Source: Candidatus Sabulitectum sp.
GTDB lineage: Bacteria; Fermentibacterota; Fermentibacteria; Fermentibacterales; JCC-6
DNA: 36,383 bases
Direction of reading: 5' to 3'
Assembly: GCA_029940175.1 (NCBI GenBank)
Contig: JAOZRM010000004.1
Location: forward strand, 1 to 36,383
Under the pieces are notes generated by a model. It had not been told where the DNA came from. It did not search any database and saw only the letters and a program-made list of their open reading frames with translations. Shown here one piece after another: positions 17,277 to 27,022 of the stretch. Made by a program: the position numbers and the translations under genes. Each line of letters opens with the position of its first letter. Position 1 is the first letter of the stretch.

Positions 17277-20200
17277 TTGGACTACAAGGGAAAGCTTCTT
17301 GATATCATTCTGGATAATATCAGTATCTCCTGTGTAAATTCTGACAGTTACGGAAGAATAACAGATGTCCTTGAATCTTCGTCGGGCGTACAGGATTTCT
17401 CTGTTGCCAGTTTGAAAGGCATGCTTTTAGATGATCTGTTTCCCGGACTTTCTCTGGAAAATAAATCTAGGCAGACATTCCCCTTCAGGACAGATCAGAA
17501 TACTTCTATATTTGTTGACGTCACTGTTACTCCCGCAAAAGATTCAACCGGTTACATCGTCCTTATTCAGGAAGTGACTGAACTAAATAGCTTGAAATCA
17601 GAGCTTTCTGCTACAAGAGACCTCATTGAAGTGGTAAAGAATGAAACACCTGATATCATTATCCTGAAAGATCCAGATGGGAAATGGCTGGAGTGGAACA
17701 GAAAAGCTGAGAGTCTTCTTGCTTCGCAGGGTTCTTCCCACAACCAGATTCCCTATCTTTCTCCAGGTTGTGCTGCTTCGGACAAAGCGGCGTGGGCATC
17801 AGACAGGTTTCTCAGGCAGGACGAAAAGCTGCCTGACGGACAGGTGTATGATGTGCTCAAGATACCCGTAAGAGAAAATGACGGATCTCCTCTCAGCATG
17901 TTGATAATGGCCCGTGATGTTACAGGAAGAAGTAACCGTGAAAAGAAGATCGAGAGACTGAATTTCATCGTTAACATGTTGAGATCCGTCGACAGACTCA
18001 TTCTTGGAACTGATGACCTTAACACTCTAGCTGAGCAAATTGTAAGAGTTCTTACTGAATCAGGTCCCTTCACTGGCTCTGTGGTCACCGTTACAACCGG
18101 TGGTACTGAGATCCGATTTGCTTCCGGTTCGAGTTCTGCGCTTTCAGAGTCCACAATATCAAGACCCCTGGAGTACAAAGGTATATCCTATGGATCTCTC
18201 CTTGCTGTGTTGTCTGAAACAGAATCCTCTGAGGGGGCTGCAGAACTCTCTGAGATCCTGGCAGAGCTTGCGCAGGACATCGGTTTCGCAATTCACTCAA
18301 TTCAGCTTTCATCTGAGAGAGAAGAAGCGAAGAGCATGCTTGACTCTTTTCTGGAAAACATTCCGGGCATAGCATTTATAAGAGATTCACATTCCCGGTA
18401 TCTCAGGATGAACAAAAATTGCTTTGAGTTGTTTGAAGAACCGGACTGGCTTGGAAAAGATCCTGAGGATCTCTACAGGCCGGATGTGTGCGAAAGACTT
18501 CTCAAGAGGGATAAGGAAATCCTGGAGAAAGGATATATCTGCAGGGAAAGGGTCTTTCAGGAGAGTGATGGAACGGATCGTATTTTTGAAGGACACTACT
18601 TTTCAGTTCTTAGGCCGGGAGAGGAACCTCTTATCGGTGGAATCGGCCTTGAGATAACTGACAGACTGAAAGCAGAGAGATCTCTTGTGGAGAGTGAAGA
18701 ACGTTACCGGACCATATACGAAAGTACCGTGACCGCCATGGCTCTTCTGGGAACTGATGGCGTTGTTGTATCTGCCAATTCGAATGTTGAGGAGCTTACC
18801 GGCTATGATCTGGATGAGATAATAGACAAAATGACATGGGTGGATTTTGTGCATCCCGAAGACCTGCAGTCAGTTGCAGAACAGAGAAAAAGAAGGCTTG
18901 CAGGGGACTCATCCAGCCATCAGGAATACGAATTCAGACTGATAAGAAAAGATGGGTCAGTCAGAAATATCCGCATGCGCACCGGTACCATTCCCAACAG
19001 TAACGGCATGGGGGTCATATCCCTCTCCGATATAACCAGCCTTATTACTTATCAGGAGCAGCTTAACCGGTCTTTGAACAAAACGAAGGCTATTCTTGAT
19101 GCTATTCCCGACCTGATGTTTGTTCTTTCTCGTGAGGGTATGTATCTGGGGCTGCATGCAGGAGACGAGAATAAACTCTACTACGAGCCTTCCGAGATCG
19201 CAGGCAAAGGAATTTTTGATATTGGTCTTCCAGAGAAAATTGCCGAAAAAATGCTGGATGCCATATCGGACACACTTGAGACCGGGAAGGTGAACAACGT
19301 CGCATACATGCTTGAGCTTCCAGACGGTAAGCATTTCTACGAGTCTGGAATTGCACCTTTTGAAGAGGATAAGGTTCTCGTGCTCTGCCGGGATGTTACT
19401 GGAAGGAAAGAAGCCGAAGAAGAACAGAAGTTACTTCAAGCCAGGGTACAGCACGTACAGAAACTTGAAAGTCTTGGTGTTCTTGCAGGCGGTATTGCCC
19501 ATGATTTCAACAACATACTCATGGCCATTTCAGGCAATACGCAACTTGCTCTGGAAGCCGGTAAATCAGGCAAGAATATTGAGCAATACCTTGAAGTGAT
19601 TGATTCTGCCACAGAGAGAGCTGCAGATCTCGCCAGCCAGATGCTGGCCTACTCCGGCAGAGGAGAGTTCAAGATCGCTCCTCTTGATCTGAATGCCGTT
19701 GTGAATGAGATATCGGACATGTTGAGGGTCACGGTATCAAAGAAGGCTGTTATGAACTTTGAGCCCGGCAAGGATCTCCCTCTAATACTTGCTGATGCTA
19801 CCCAGATCAGGCAGGTATTCATGAACTTGATCACCAACGCTTCTGAGGCCCTTCAGGGAGCTTCCGGTACCATTGGTGTTTCCACCGGCGTGATCTACTG
19901 TGATGAGAAATATGTTGCATCACTGGAGCGACTGAATGAACTGCCACTTGGACATTACGTTTACATGGAAGTACGTGACAGTGGTGCAGGGATGACAAGA
20001 GAGATCCGACAGAAAATTTTCAATCCCTTCTTTACCACAAAGTTTACAGGCAGAGGTCTTGGTTTGTCCGCAGTGCTTGGCATAATGAACAGCCACGACG
20101 GCGCCATCGAGATTGACTCTGAACCAGGCAAAGGTTCCACATTCAGAGCCTTGTTCCCTGCGATAAACGAAGCCACATTCAAAGGGCAACAAGTCCAGCA

Positions 20201-20591
20201 GACACAGAGTGATCCACTCTTAACCATTGGTACGGTGATGTTTGTGGATGATGAACCACTGGTGAGGGCTGTTGTTGAAACAATGCTAAAGCAGTTCGGG
20301 CTTAATGTAATCACTGCGATTGACGGTGTTGACTGCCTGAATAAGTTCCGAGAAAATATCATCAAGGTTGATCTTGTTATCCTGGACATCACTATGCCCA
20401 ATATGGATGGTGATGAGGCATTCAGAGTCATGAGGAAACTCAGGAAAGATATCCCGGTGATAATCTCAAGCGGTTACAGTGAACTGGAGATCCTTGGAAG
20501 ATTCGCTGATGAGCATCCCGATGGTTTCATTCAGAAGCCGTACAGTGCGGAAGAACTGAAAAACAAGATCCATTTAGTTCTGAAGCAGTAG
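17277..20591 (+). CDS. Multi-PAS hybrid sensor histidine kinase with C-terminal receiver
   Basis: Several PAS segments; H-box GVLAGGIAHDFNNILMAISG; HATPase VRDSGAGM...GRGLGLSAVLGI; REC MFVDDEPLVR...VDLVILDITMPNMDGDE. TTG start after GGAGGG. Confidence 0.92.
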   Translation: MDYKGKLLDIILDNISISCVNSDSYGRITDVLESSSGVQDFSVASLKGMLLDDLFPGLSLENKSRQTFPFRTDQNTSIFVDVTVTPAKDSTGYIVLIQEVTELNSLKSELSATRDLIEVVKNETPDIIILKDPDGKWLEWNRKAESLLASQGSSHNQIPYLSPGCAASDKAAWASDRFLRQDEKLPDGQVYDVLKIPVRENDGSPLSMLIMARDVTGRSNREKKIERLNFIVNMLRSVDRLILGTDDLNTLAEQIVRVLTESGPFTGSVVTVTTGGTEIRFASGSSSALSESTISRPLEYKGISYGSLLAVLSETESSEGAAELSEILAELAQDIGFAIHSIQLSSEREEAKSMLDSFLENIPGIAFIRDSHSRYLRMNKNCFELFEEPDWLGKDPEDLYRPDVCERLLKRDKEILEKGYICRERVFQESDGTDRIFEGHYFSVLRPGEEPLIGGIGLEITDRLKAERSLVESEERYRTIYESTVTAMALLGTDGVVVSANSNVEELTGYDLDEIIDKMTWVDFVHPEDLQSVAEQRKRRLAGDSSSHQEYEFRLIRKDGSVRNIRMRTGTIPNSNGMGVISLSDITSLITYQEQLNRSLNKTKAILDAIPDLMFVLSREGMYLGLHAGDENKLYYEPSEIAGKGIFDIGLPEKIAEKMLDAISDTLETGKVNNVAYMLELPDGKHFYESGIAPFEEDKVLVLCRDVTGRKEAEEEQKLLQARVQHVQKLESLGVLAGGIAHDFNNILMAISGNTQLALEAGKSGKNIEQYLEVIDSATERAADLASQMLAYSGRGEFKIAPLDLNAVVNEISDMLRVTVSKKAVMNFEPGKDLPLILADATQIRQVFMNLITNASEALQGASGTIGVSTGVIYCDEKYVASLERLNELPLGHYVYMEVRDSGAGMTREIRQKIFNPFFTTKFTGRGLGLSAVLGIMNSHDGAIEIDSEPGKGSTFRALFPAINEATFKGQQVQQTQSDPLLTIGTVMFVDDEPLVRAVVETMLKQFGLNVITAIDGVDCLNKFRENIIKVDLVILDITMPNMDGDEAFRVMRKLRKDIPVIISSGYSELEILGRFADEHPDGFIQKPYSAEELKNKIHLVLKQ

Positions 20592-20679
20592 AAGCACGTA
20601 TTCGTGTGCGTTTCATCACCGGTTGTCACAGAATATTCTTTGCCCTTTCACTGCAGTTCAAGTTACTTATATTCATAGA

Positions 20680-22014
20680 ATGGATAAAACTTTGTTTACA
20701 GACAAGCACCGGGCTTCGGCTCCTTTTGCTGAGCTGTTCCGTCCGGGAACTCTTGATGAGATAGCAGGCCAGAAACAGCTTCTGGGTGCAGAGGCTGCAT
20801 TTCGCCGTTCGCTTGCCGCTGCCTCACTGGGATCATTTATTCTCTGGGGTCCTCCTGGATGCGGCAAGACCACTCTTGCTCTTATTGTTGCCGATCACGT
20901 GGAGGAACACTTTGTAAGATTCAGTGCCGTTACTGGTGGTGTTAAGGATGTCCGCAGGATCGTAGCTGAAGCTGCTCTCCGCCGTGACACAGGTCAGGGC
21001 ACAATGCTTTTTGTTGACGAGATTCACCGATTCAACCGAAGTCAGCAGGATGCCTTTCTGCCCCATGTTGAAGATGGAACAATTCGTCTGGTGGGTGCGA
21101 CCACAGAGAATCCTTCTTTTCATGTGAATGCTCCACTTTTAAGCAGATGTTCAGTTTATGTCCTTGAACCTCTTGAGGCTTTTGATCTTATTGAAATGGT
21201 TCAGCGGATTGTTTCAAGTGATGAGTTCCGTGAAAAATGTGCTTCTGCTGTGAGTACCGAAGCGATGGAAGTTATAGCAGGGGCGGCAGATGGTGATGCC
21301 CGGAGATGTCTTAACATGCTGGAGCAGCTTGTGGGAATTGCCGACGAGGGTATGGTCAGCGGAGAGATGGCTTCTGATCTTGTTCAGGCAGCCCCCCTGC
21401 TTTACGATAACTCCGGCGAGGAACACTATAATCTCATAAGTGCTCTGCACAAATCCATGAGGTCCAGCGATGTGGATGCTTCTCTTTACTGGCTTGCCAG
21501 GATGATATCCTCCGGGGAGGATCCTCTCTATATTGGCAGAAGAATGATCAGGTTTGCTTCTGAGGACATAGGTATGGCAGATCCATCTGCTCTGACTGTC
21601 ACCATGAGAGCTGTTGACGCTTACAGGTTCCTGGGCTCACCGGAGGGAGATCTCGCTCTGGCTGAGGCAGTTGTTTACATGGCTCTGGCACCTAAATCCA
21701 ACAGTGTGTACTCCGCCTGGAAAAAGACATTGAAGACGGTTAAATTGATGGGAAGCCTCAGAGTACCGCTGCATCTCAGAAATGCTCCCACTGCCCTGAT
21801 GAAAAAACTTGAATACGGTAAAGATTACCAGTACGCCCATGGTCTTCATGGTGGTATTGTAACACACAACAATTTTCCGGACAGCATGAAGGAAATGGAG
21901 TTCTATAAGCCTTTAAGATCCGGTAGAGAAGTCAGAATTTCAGATGATCTGGAGCGATGGAAAAAAGCTCGCCTGGAAGCCAGGAAGAACGAAGGGAAAC
22001 AAAATGACCGATAA
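20680..22014 (+). CDS. rarA: RarA/MgsA-family AAA+ replication-associated ATPase
   Basis: PFAELFRPGTLDEIAGQKQLLG, FILWGPPGCGKTTLA, TMLFVDEIHRFNRSQQDAFLPHVEDGTIRLVGATTENPSF. Start assigned to ATG 20680 rather than the track start 20623. Confidence 0.93.
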   Translation: MDKTLFTDKHRASAPFAELFRPGTLDEIAGQKQLLGAEAAFRRSLAAASLGSFILWGPPGCGKTTLALIVADHVEEHFVRFSAVTGGVKDVRRIVAEAALRRDTGQGTMLFVDEIHRFNRSQQDAFLPHVEDGTIRLVGATTENPSFHVNAPLLSRCSVYVLEPLEAFDLIEMVQRIVSSDEFREKCASAVSTEAMEVIAGAADGDARRCLNMLEQLVGIADEGMVSGEMASDLVQAAPLLYDNSGEEHYNLISALHKSMRSSDVDASLYWLARMISSGEDPLYIGRRMIRFASEDIGMADPSALTVTMRAVDAYRFLGSPEGDLALAEAVVYMALAPKSNSVYSAWKKTLKTVKLMGSLRVPLHLRNAPTALMKKLEYGKDYQYAHGLHGGIVTHNNFPDSMKEMEFYKPLRSGREVRISDDLERWKKARLEARKNEGKQNDR

Positions 22015-22768
22015 GAAAGTATTCCAGGAGATCGAGTCACCAGTACAATACAGCGAGCTTTCTCCGGGAATGTACACTGTGAATTGCCCGGGTAAATTCA
22101 ATTCTGATGAAATTCTCAAGTTTGTGGAATGTGCAGCTGTTTCAAGGGATTCAGGTTTTTACAACGGGGCATTTATGGGGATAATGCTTCCTTACTACCT
22201 CCATAATGCAAACAATCTCATGGTGGGTGTTCTAGGTAATCTGGATCTGGCTGGAATGTTTATGCCGAACATGGAAAAGGTTGGCCCCAAAGTTACCGGA
22301 GCAAGAACCGCCACAGGCATTGTAGTAGACTATCTGCGCAACATCGCAGAAGCCATACCCTCCGATGAATGTGTGTCTCTGGGAGGCGATGTCATAGGTA
22401 AATCTCTGACCCTGCTGAAGGCCGCATGCGGTAGAAGCGTTAATTCCACCGGGCTTGACAGTATTGACCTTACAGAAACATTCAACTGCCTGCACCCTTC
22501 CATGGCAGCAGCAGCATTGAATGGTATGGCTGCATGGGTGGTTATCTCTCTCGGTGGCAGTGGTTCGGTTACAGGATATTCTTCCTCTGAAAGGATCGGA
22601 TTGAAGTGGTCAAGATCTGAAGGGTCCGGCCTGCCATACATGCCTGGAAGAGAAAACAGCGATTCTGTTATTGCCGCTGCAGGCGGCATGGCTATTGCAG
22701 GTGGGATGGCTCTTGTGATTCAGAACTGGAACAATCACGGAGGAGAGGTGTCTCTTGTTGTTAAGTAG
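22004..22768 (+). CDS. Uncharacterised Gly/Ala-rich protein
   Basis: ATG 22004 overlaps the rarA stop (11 bp) and its end overlaps the rnr start; no family recognised. Confidence 0.7.
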   Translation: MTDKKVFQEIESPVQYSELSPGMYTVNCPGKFNSDEILKFVECAAVSRDSGFYNGAFMGIMLPYYLHNANNLMVGVLGNLDLAGMFMPNMEKVGPKVTGARTATGIVVDYLRNIAEAIPSDECVSLGGDVIGKSLTLLKAACGRSVNSTGLDSIDLTETFNCLHPSMAAAALNGMAAWVVISLGGSGSVTGYSSSERIGLKWSRSEGSGLPYMPGRENSDSVIAAAGGMAIAGGMALVIQNWNNHGGEVSLVVK

Positions 22769-24803
22769 TAATGCCAGAGCGGTTTACTCTCTTCTTTCGT
22801 CCACCGGCGAAAGGTTGAATATCCAGGCGATAAACAGCCGGCTTCCAGAGATTCAGGACAGAACTGGAGCTGTTGCTGCTTTGATGAAGGAAGGGCTTAT
22901 CTGGCATGCAGGCAAGGGTCGATATGCCACTCTTAAAACCCTCGGCATGGAAGTGGGAACCATACGAATGCGTTCTGACGGCTCTGCAACTCTTTACACT
23001 CAAGAGCCGGATCCCATTCGCATTGTAATTGAAAAGAACGATACCGGTGGAGCTCTTGACAGAGATGTTGCCATCATCCGCCTTCTTGAACCTGATCTGC
23101 ACAGTGGCGGATACAACGGCAGAGTGATCGACATACTGAAGCGGTTTCGAAAGAGAATCGCAGGTATTGCCCGAAAACGGGGGGAGAACTGGTTCCTTGA
23201 TCCTCTTGATCCGAAAGTCAATGGTAATATTCCCCTTGATCCCGGCGAAGAGAAAATCAGGCAGGGTGATCTTATAGGGTGCGATATTGAATACGGCCGG
23301 AGTTCCATAAAGGTTAAAGCACTGTCAACTGTGGGTTCACCGAACACACCAGGAGCTCTCATTGACTCAGTATGTATCGATCTGGATCTTCCAGAGGATT
23401 TTCCTGAGGAGGTAAAACGGGAATCCGATGCTGTGTGTATTTCACCAGTACCTCATAGTTCCAGGAAGGATCTCAGGGATGTCTATACACTGACCATTGA
23501 TCCTGTGGACGCCAGGGATTTTGATGACGCAATTTCGATTGAGACACTTCCTCAGGGCGGATTCCGTCTGGGGGTTCATATAGCCGATGTTTCAGCATAT
23601 GCTCCACCTAATTCACTTGTGGATAATGAGGCTATGAAAAGGGGAACCAGTGTTTATCTTCCCGACAGAGTGATACCCATGATCCCTGAAATTCTTTCAA
23701 ACAGTGCATGTTCCCTGCAGCCGGATCAGGACAGACTGACAAAGACCGTTCTTATCAGTTATGACTCTTCCGGAAAGCGAACTGACTTTGCCGTTTTTTC
23801 TTCTCAGATAAGGTCTCGAAAAAGACTGAACTACACCGAGGCTTTTGCCATTCTTTCCGGTGAATCTTCAGGAGACCCGGAGCTGGATGAGATCTTCAGG
23901 CAGTTTTCTGCTTTGAATACCGTTCTCGATAAGGTTCGAGAGAAAAGAGGAGCTGTTGACCTTGGCGCTTCCGACTTCAGAACACAGTTCAGCGGAGAAG
24001 GTTTTCCAAACGGGTTTGAAAGAGTTTCCGATGATGTGTCCCACAGGATGATAGAGAACTTTATGGTGGAGGCAAACAGTGCAGTAGCTGAATTCTGCAA
24101 GTGGCTGGAACTGGATGTTCTTTTCAGGGTGCATGGGGACCCTGCACCGCAGGCTGCTGAAAAATTAAGGAGAACTCTTTCTATTTATGGGTTCAAGATG
24201 CCTGGTCAGCTCTCTCCTCGTGCTTCCGCCCTCTCAAAAACTGTTAAAGAAGCTGAGGGAACTCCACTTTATCCCATTATTCGGGATGCTGTACTGAGAT
24301 CCATGCAGAAAGCAGTTTATTCCACTGAGAATTCTGGTCACTACGGACTGGCTCTTAGAAACTACATGCACTTTACAAGTCCGATTCGAAGGTACCCTGA
24401 TCTGATCGTACACCAGGCTATTACAGCTTATGAAGAGGGGAAAATCCTTCAGCGCTCTGAATCAATTTCCACACTTGCCGATATGTGTTCTCAACTGGAG
24501 AGACGCGCAGCAGCTGCAGAAAGAACAACAACAGAGCTTATGGCACTGCTTTACCTCTCTCGGGAAACTGGCGGGGTTTTTGAGGGAGTTATTAGGGATA
24601 GAACAGATTTCGGTTTGTTCATCAGATTGCTTGATGTGCCGGTTGAAGGTCTGCTGCATGTGTCTGCCTTGAAGAAGTTCAGGCAGTTTGTTCCATCTGA
24701 TCTCAGCCCCGGTTCCGGTATATTTGTTTCTGTGGAGAAGTCGGATCCAGTCGAAAGAAGGCTTTCACTTCTGCCGGCGGCTGCCCCTGAGGAGAGCAAA
24801 TGA
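22755..24803 (+). CDS. rnr: Ribonuclease R-like exoribonuclease (RNB + S1)
   Basis: DPVDARDFDDAISIE...LGVHIADVSAYAPPNSLVDNEAMKRGTSVYLPDRVIPMIPEILSN; C-terminal S1-like GVFEGVIRDRTDFGLFIRLLDVPVEGLLHVS. TTG start after AGGAGAGG. Confidence 0.92.
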   Translation: MLLSSNARAVYSLLSSTGERLNIQAINSRLPEIQDRTGAVAALMKEGLIWHAGKGRYATLKTLGMEVGTIRMRSDGSATLYTQEPDPIRIVIEKNDTGGALDRDVAIIRLLEPDLHSGGYNGRVIDILKRFRKRIAGIARKRGENWFLDPLDPKVNGNIPLDPGEEKIRQGDLIGCDIEYGRSSIKVKALSTVGSPNTPGALIDSVCIDLDLPEDFPEEVKRESDAVCISPVPHSSRKDLRDVYTLTIDPVDARDFDDAISIETLPQGGFRLGVHIADVSAYAPPNSLVDNEAMKRGTSVYLPDRVIPMIPEILSNSACSLQPDQDRLTKTVLISYDSSGKRTDFAVFSSQIRSRKRLNYTEAFAILSGESSGDPELDEIFRQFSALNTVLDKVREKRGAVDLGASDFRTQFSGEGFPNGFERVSDDVSHRMIENFMVEANSAVAEFCKWLELDVLFRVHGDPAPQAAEKLRRTLSIYGFKMPGQLSPRASALSKTVKEAEGTPLYPIIRDAVLRSMQKAVYSTENSGHYGLALRNYMHFTSPIRRYPDLIVHQAITAYEEGKILQRSESISTLADMCSQLERRAAAAERTTTELMALLYLSRETGGVFEGVIRDRTDFGLFIRLLDVPVEGLLHVSALKKFRQFVPSDLSPGSGIFVSVEKSDPVERRLSLLPAAAPEESK

Positions 24804-25543
24804 TCTACGCCGAATTGACAGAGCAGATAACCGGGTGGATCAAAGAAAAGGTTCACGGTGCCGGTATGAAAGGTGTTGTTGTCGGACTCAGCGGTGGAAT
24901 TGACTCCGGAGTCACTGCGGCTCTCTGTGTCCGGGCTCTGGGAGCAGAGAATGTGCTTGGTCTTGTCATGCCTTGTGAGAGTATTGCAGCCGATACCACA
25001 GACGGCCACAGAACAGCAATTCATCTGGGTATGCCTGTGAAAGAGATAGATATATCACCGATACTGGAAGCCTTTGTTTCAGCTGGCGAACTGGATACTT
25101 CCAATGTGTTGAATCTTGCAAATGTGAAAGCCAGGCTTAGAATGACCATGGAATATGCCCACTCCGGGAACAGGCTTGTTGCTGGAACAGGGAACCTTTC
25201 CGAAACTAAAACAGGTTACTGGACCAAATGGGGGGACGGAGCCGCTGATTTTCTGCCTATCGCAGACTTGTGGAAAGATGAGGTTGGCGAACTTGCTGAG
25301 TACCTTGAACTCCCTGAATGGATCCTGACCCGGGTTCCATCTGCAGGGTTATGGATTGATCAGAGTGATGAAGACGAAATGGGTGTTACCTACACAGAAA
25401 TAAAGAAGTACTTTACCCTGGGGTCTGATAGTGTCTCTGCTGCTGCTGCACAGCGTATTGCCAGGCTTCATACTTCAAGTGCTCACAAGAGAAAACCGAT
25501 TCCGTATTACCATGCCAGGGGGTGGCTTGATGAAAGACAGTAA
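24800..25543 (+). CDS. nadE: NH3-dependent NAD+ synthetase
   Basis: VVVGLSGGIDSGVTAALCVRALG, GTGNLSETKTGYWTKWGDGAADFLPIADLWKDEV. No glutaminase domain. Confidence 0.93.
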   Translation: MIYAELTEQITGWIKEKVHGAGMKGVVVGLSGGIDSGVTAALCVRALGAENVLGLVMPCESIAADTTDGHRTAIHLGMPVKEIDISPILEAFVSAGELDTSNVLNLANVKARLRMTMEYAHSGNRLVAGTGNLSETKTGYWTKWGDGAADFLPIADLWKDEVGELAEYLELPEWILTRVPSAGLWIDQSDEDEMGVTYTEIKKYFTLGSDSVSAAAAQRIARLHTSSAHKRKPIPYYHARGWLDERQ

Positions 25544-27020
25544 GAGAACAGCGCTTGTCAGTGTCTGGAACAAACACGGGCTTGAAGATTTTGCCATTGG
25601 GCTTTCCGCTCTTGACTGGGAGATATGGGCATCCGGGGGTACTGCTGATGTGATAGAGAAAGCAGGAGTCTCTGTGCGCCGTACGGAGGAACTTACAGGT
25701 ATCAGTTCCATCCTTGGAGGCAGGGTGAAAACACTGCATCCAGAGTTGCATGCTTCTATTCTTGCAGATGGAGATGCCAGGAAAGGCCGACTTGCCCAGG
25801 GCAAACCTGTTTTTGATCTTGTGGCTGTGGACTTCTACCCGTTTTACAAAGCCAGAGATATGGACCCGGTTTCAAGGGAAACAATCGAGCTGGTTGATAT
25901 TGGGGGACCAACCATGGCTCGGGGTGCTGCAAAAAACTGGCATGAGGTGATCAGTGCCACTGGTTCTGACGTTTTTCCCTATGTTTTGAAAACTATTAAA
26001 GATGGTCTGGATGATCTTGTATTCAGGCGTGAAATGGCATCCAGAACTTTTTCCATTACATCAGCTTATGACCTGCATGTTTCTCTCAAGCTTGAGGAGG
26101 GTATCACCCCTGTTCTCCGGTATGGTGAGAATCCTCATCAGAAGGCGGCAGTTCATTTCTCATGGCCCAGAGAAGGTTTTGGCTGCTCCGAGGTTCTTGG
26201 TGGAAAAGCATTGAGCTATAACAACTATCTTGATGCTTCTGCGGCATGTGCAATAGCAGCCGACTTTGCAGGCTCTATACCTTGTGTTGTTCTGGCCAAG
26301 CATGGGAATCCATGCGGCGTGGGCTGCGGCCTTTCTGCCAGCGAGGCTTTTTTGAACGCATTCCGCGCAGACAGAGTATCACCGTACGGAGGAATTCTTG
26401 CCTGTACCTCCAAAGTGGATATGGAACTGGTGAAAGAGCTGAAAGGCATCTTCCTGGAAATCGTCATAGCTCCTGAGTTTGAAGAAGACGCACTTGCCCG
26501 ACTTCGTAAGAGAAAGAATCTTAGAATTCTCAAGATGCCCATAGCAGCAGACAAAGCTATGCTTCTCCGTTCGATCTGGGGAGGTTTGCTGGTTCAGGAA
26601 CCTGATCTTGCAGTGGAAAAAGCTGTTGAATGTCAGGTTGTTACGGAAAGAAAGCCCACAGCTGAAGAGCTTGTTGCTCTTGATCTGGCCTGGAAAGTAG
26701 TGAAGGGCGTTAAGAGCAATGCTATTGTAATAGGTGACAACCATGGGACACTTGGTGTGGGTATTGGACAGCCAAGCAGAATTGAAAGCCTTGATCTTGC
26801 AGTGCGCAGAGCGCTCCGGGAAAACAACAATCTTTCGGGATCTGTGCTTGCCAGTGATGCCTTCTTCCCTTTTCGTGACGGCCCGGACAAGGCAGCAGAG
26901 GCCGGCATTAAAGCAATCATTCAGCCTGGCGGTTCCATTCGCGACGAGGAAGTTATAGCTTCATGTAACGAACACGGTATTGCGATGGTATTCACCGGTA
27001 CAAGACATTTCAGGCATTAA
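25530..27020 (+). CDS. purH: Bifunctional AICAR formyltransferase/IMP cyclohydrolase
   Basis: [107 protein letters not shown]. Start set at ATG 25530. Confidence 0.95.
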   Translation: MKDSKRTALVSVWNKHGLEDFAIGLSALDWEIWASGGTADVIEKAGVSVRRTEELTGISSILGGRVKTLHPELHASILADGDARKGRLAQGKPVFDLVAVDFYPFYKARDMDPVSRETIELVDIGGPTMARGAAKNWHEVISATGSDVFPYVLKTIKDGLDDLVFRREMASRTFSITSAYDLHVSLKLEEGITPVLRYGENPHQKAAVHFSWPREGFGCSEVLGGKALSYNNYLDASAACAIAADFAGSIPCVVLAKHGNPCGVGCGLSASEAFLNAFRADRVSPYGGILACTSKVDMELVKELKGIFLEIVIAPEFEEDALARLRKRKNLRILKMPIAADKAMLLRSIWGGLLVQEPDLAVEKAVECQVVTERKPTAEELVALDLAWKVVKGVKSNAIVIGDNHGTLGVGIGQPSRIESLDLAVRRALRENNNLSGSVLASDAFFPFRDGPDKAAEAGIKAIIQPGGSIRDEEVIASCNEHGIAMVFTGTRHFRH

Positions 27021-27022
27021 CC

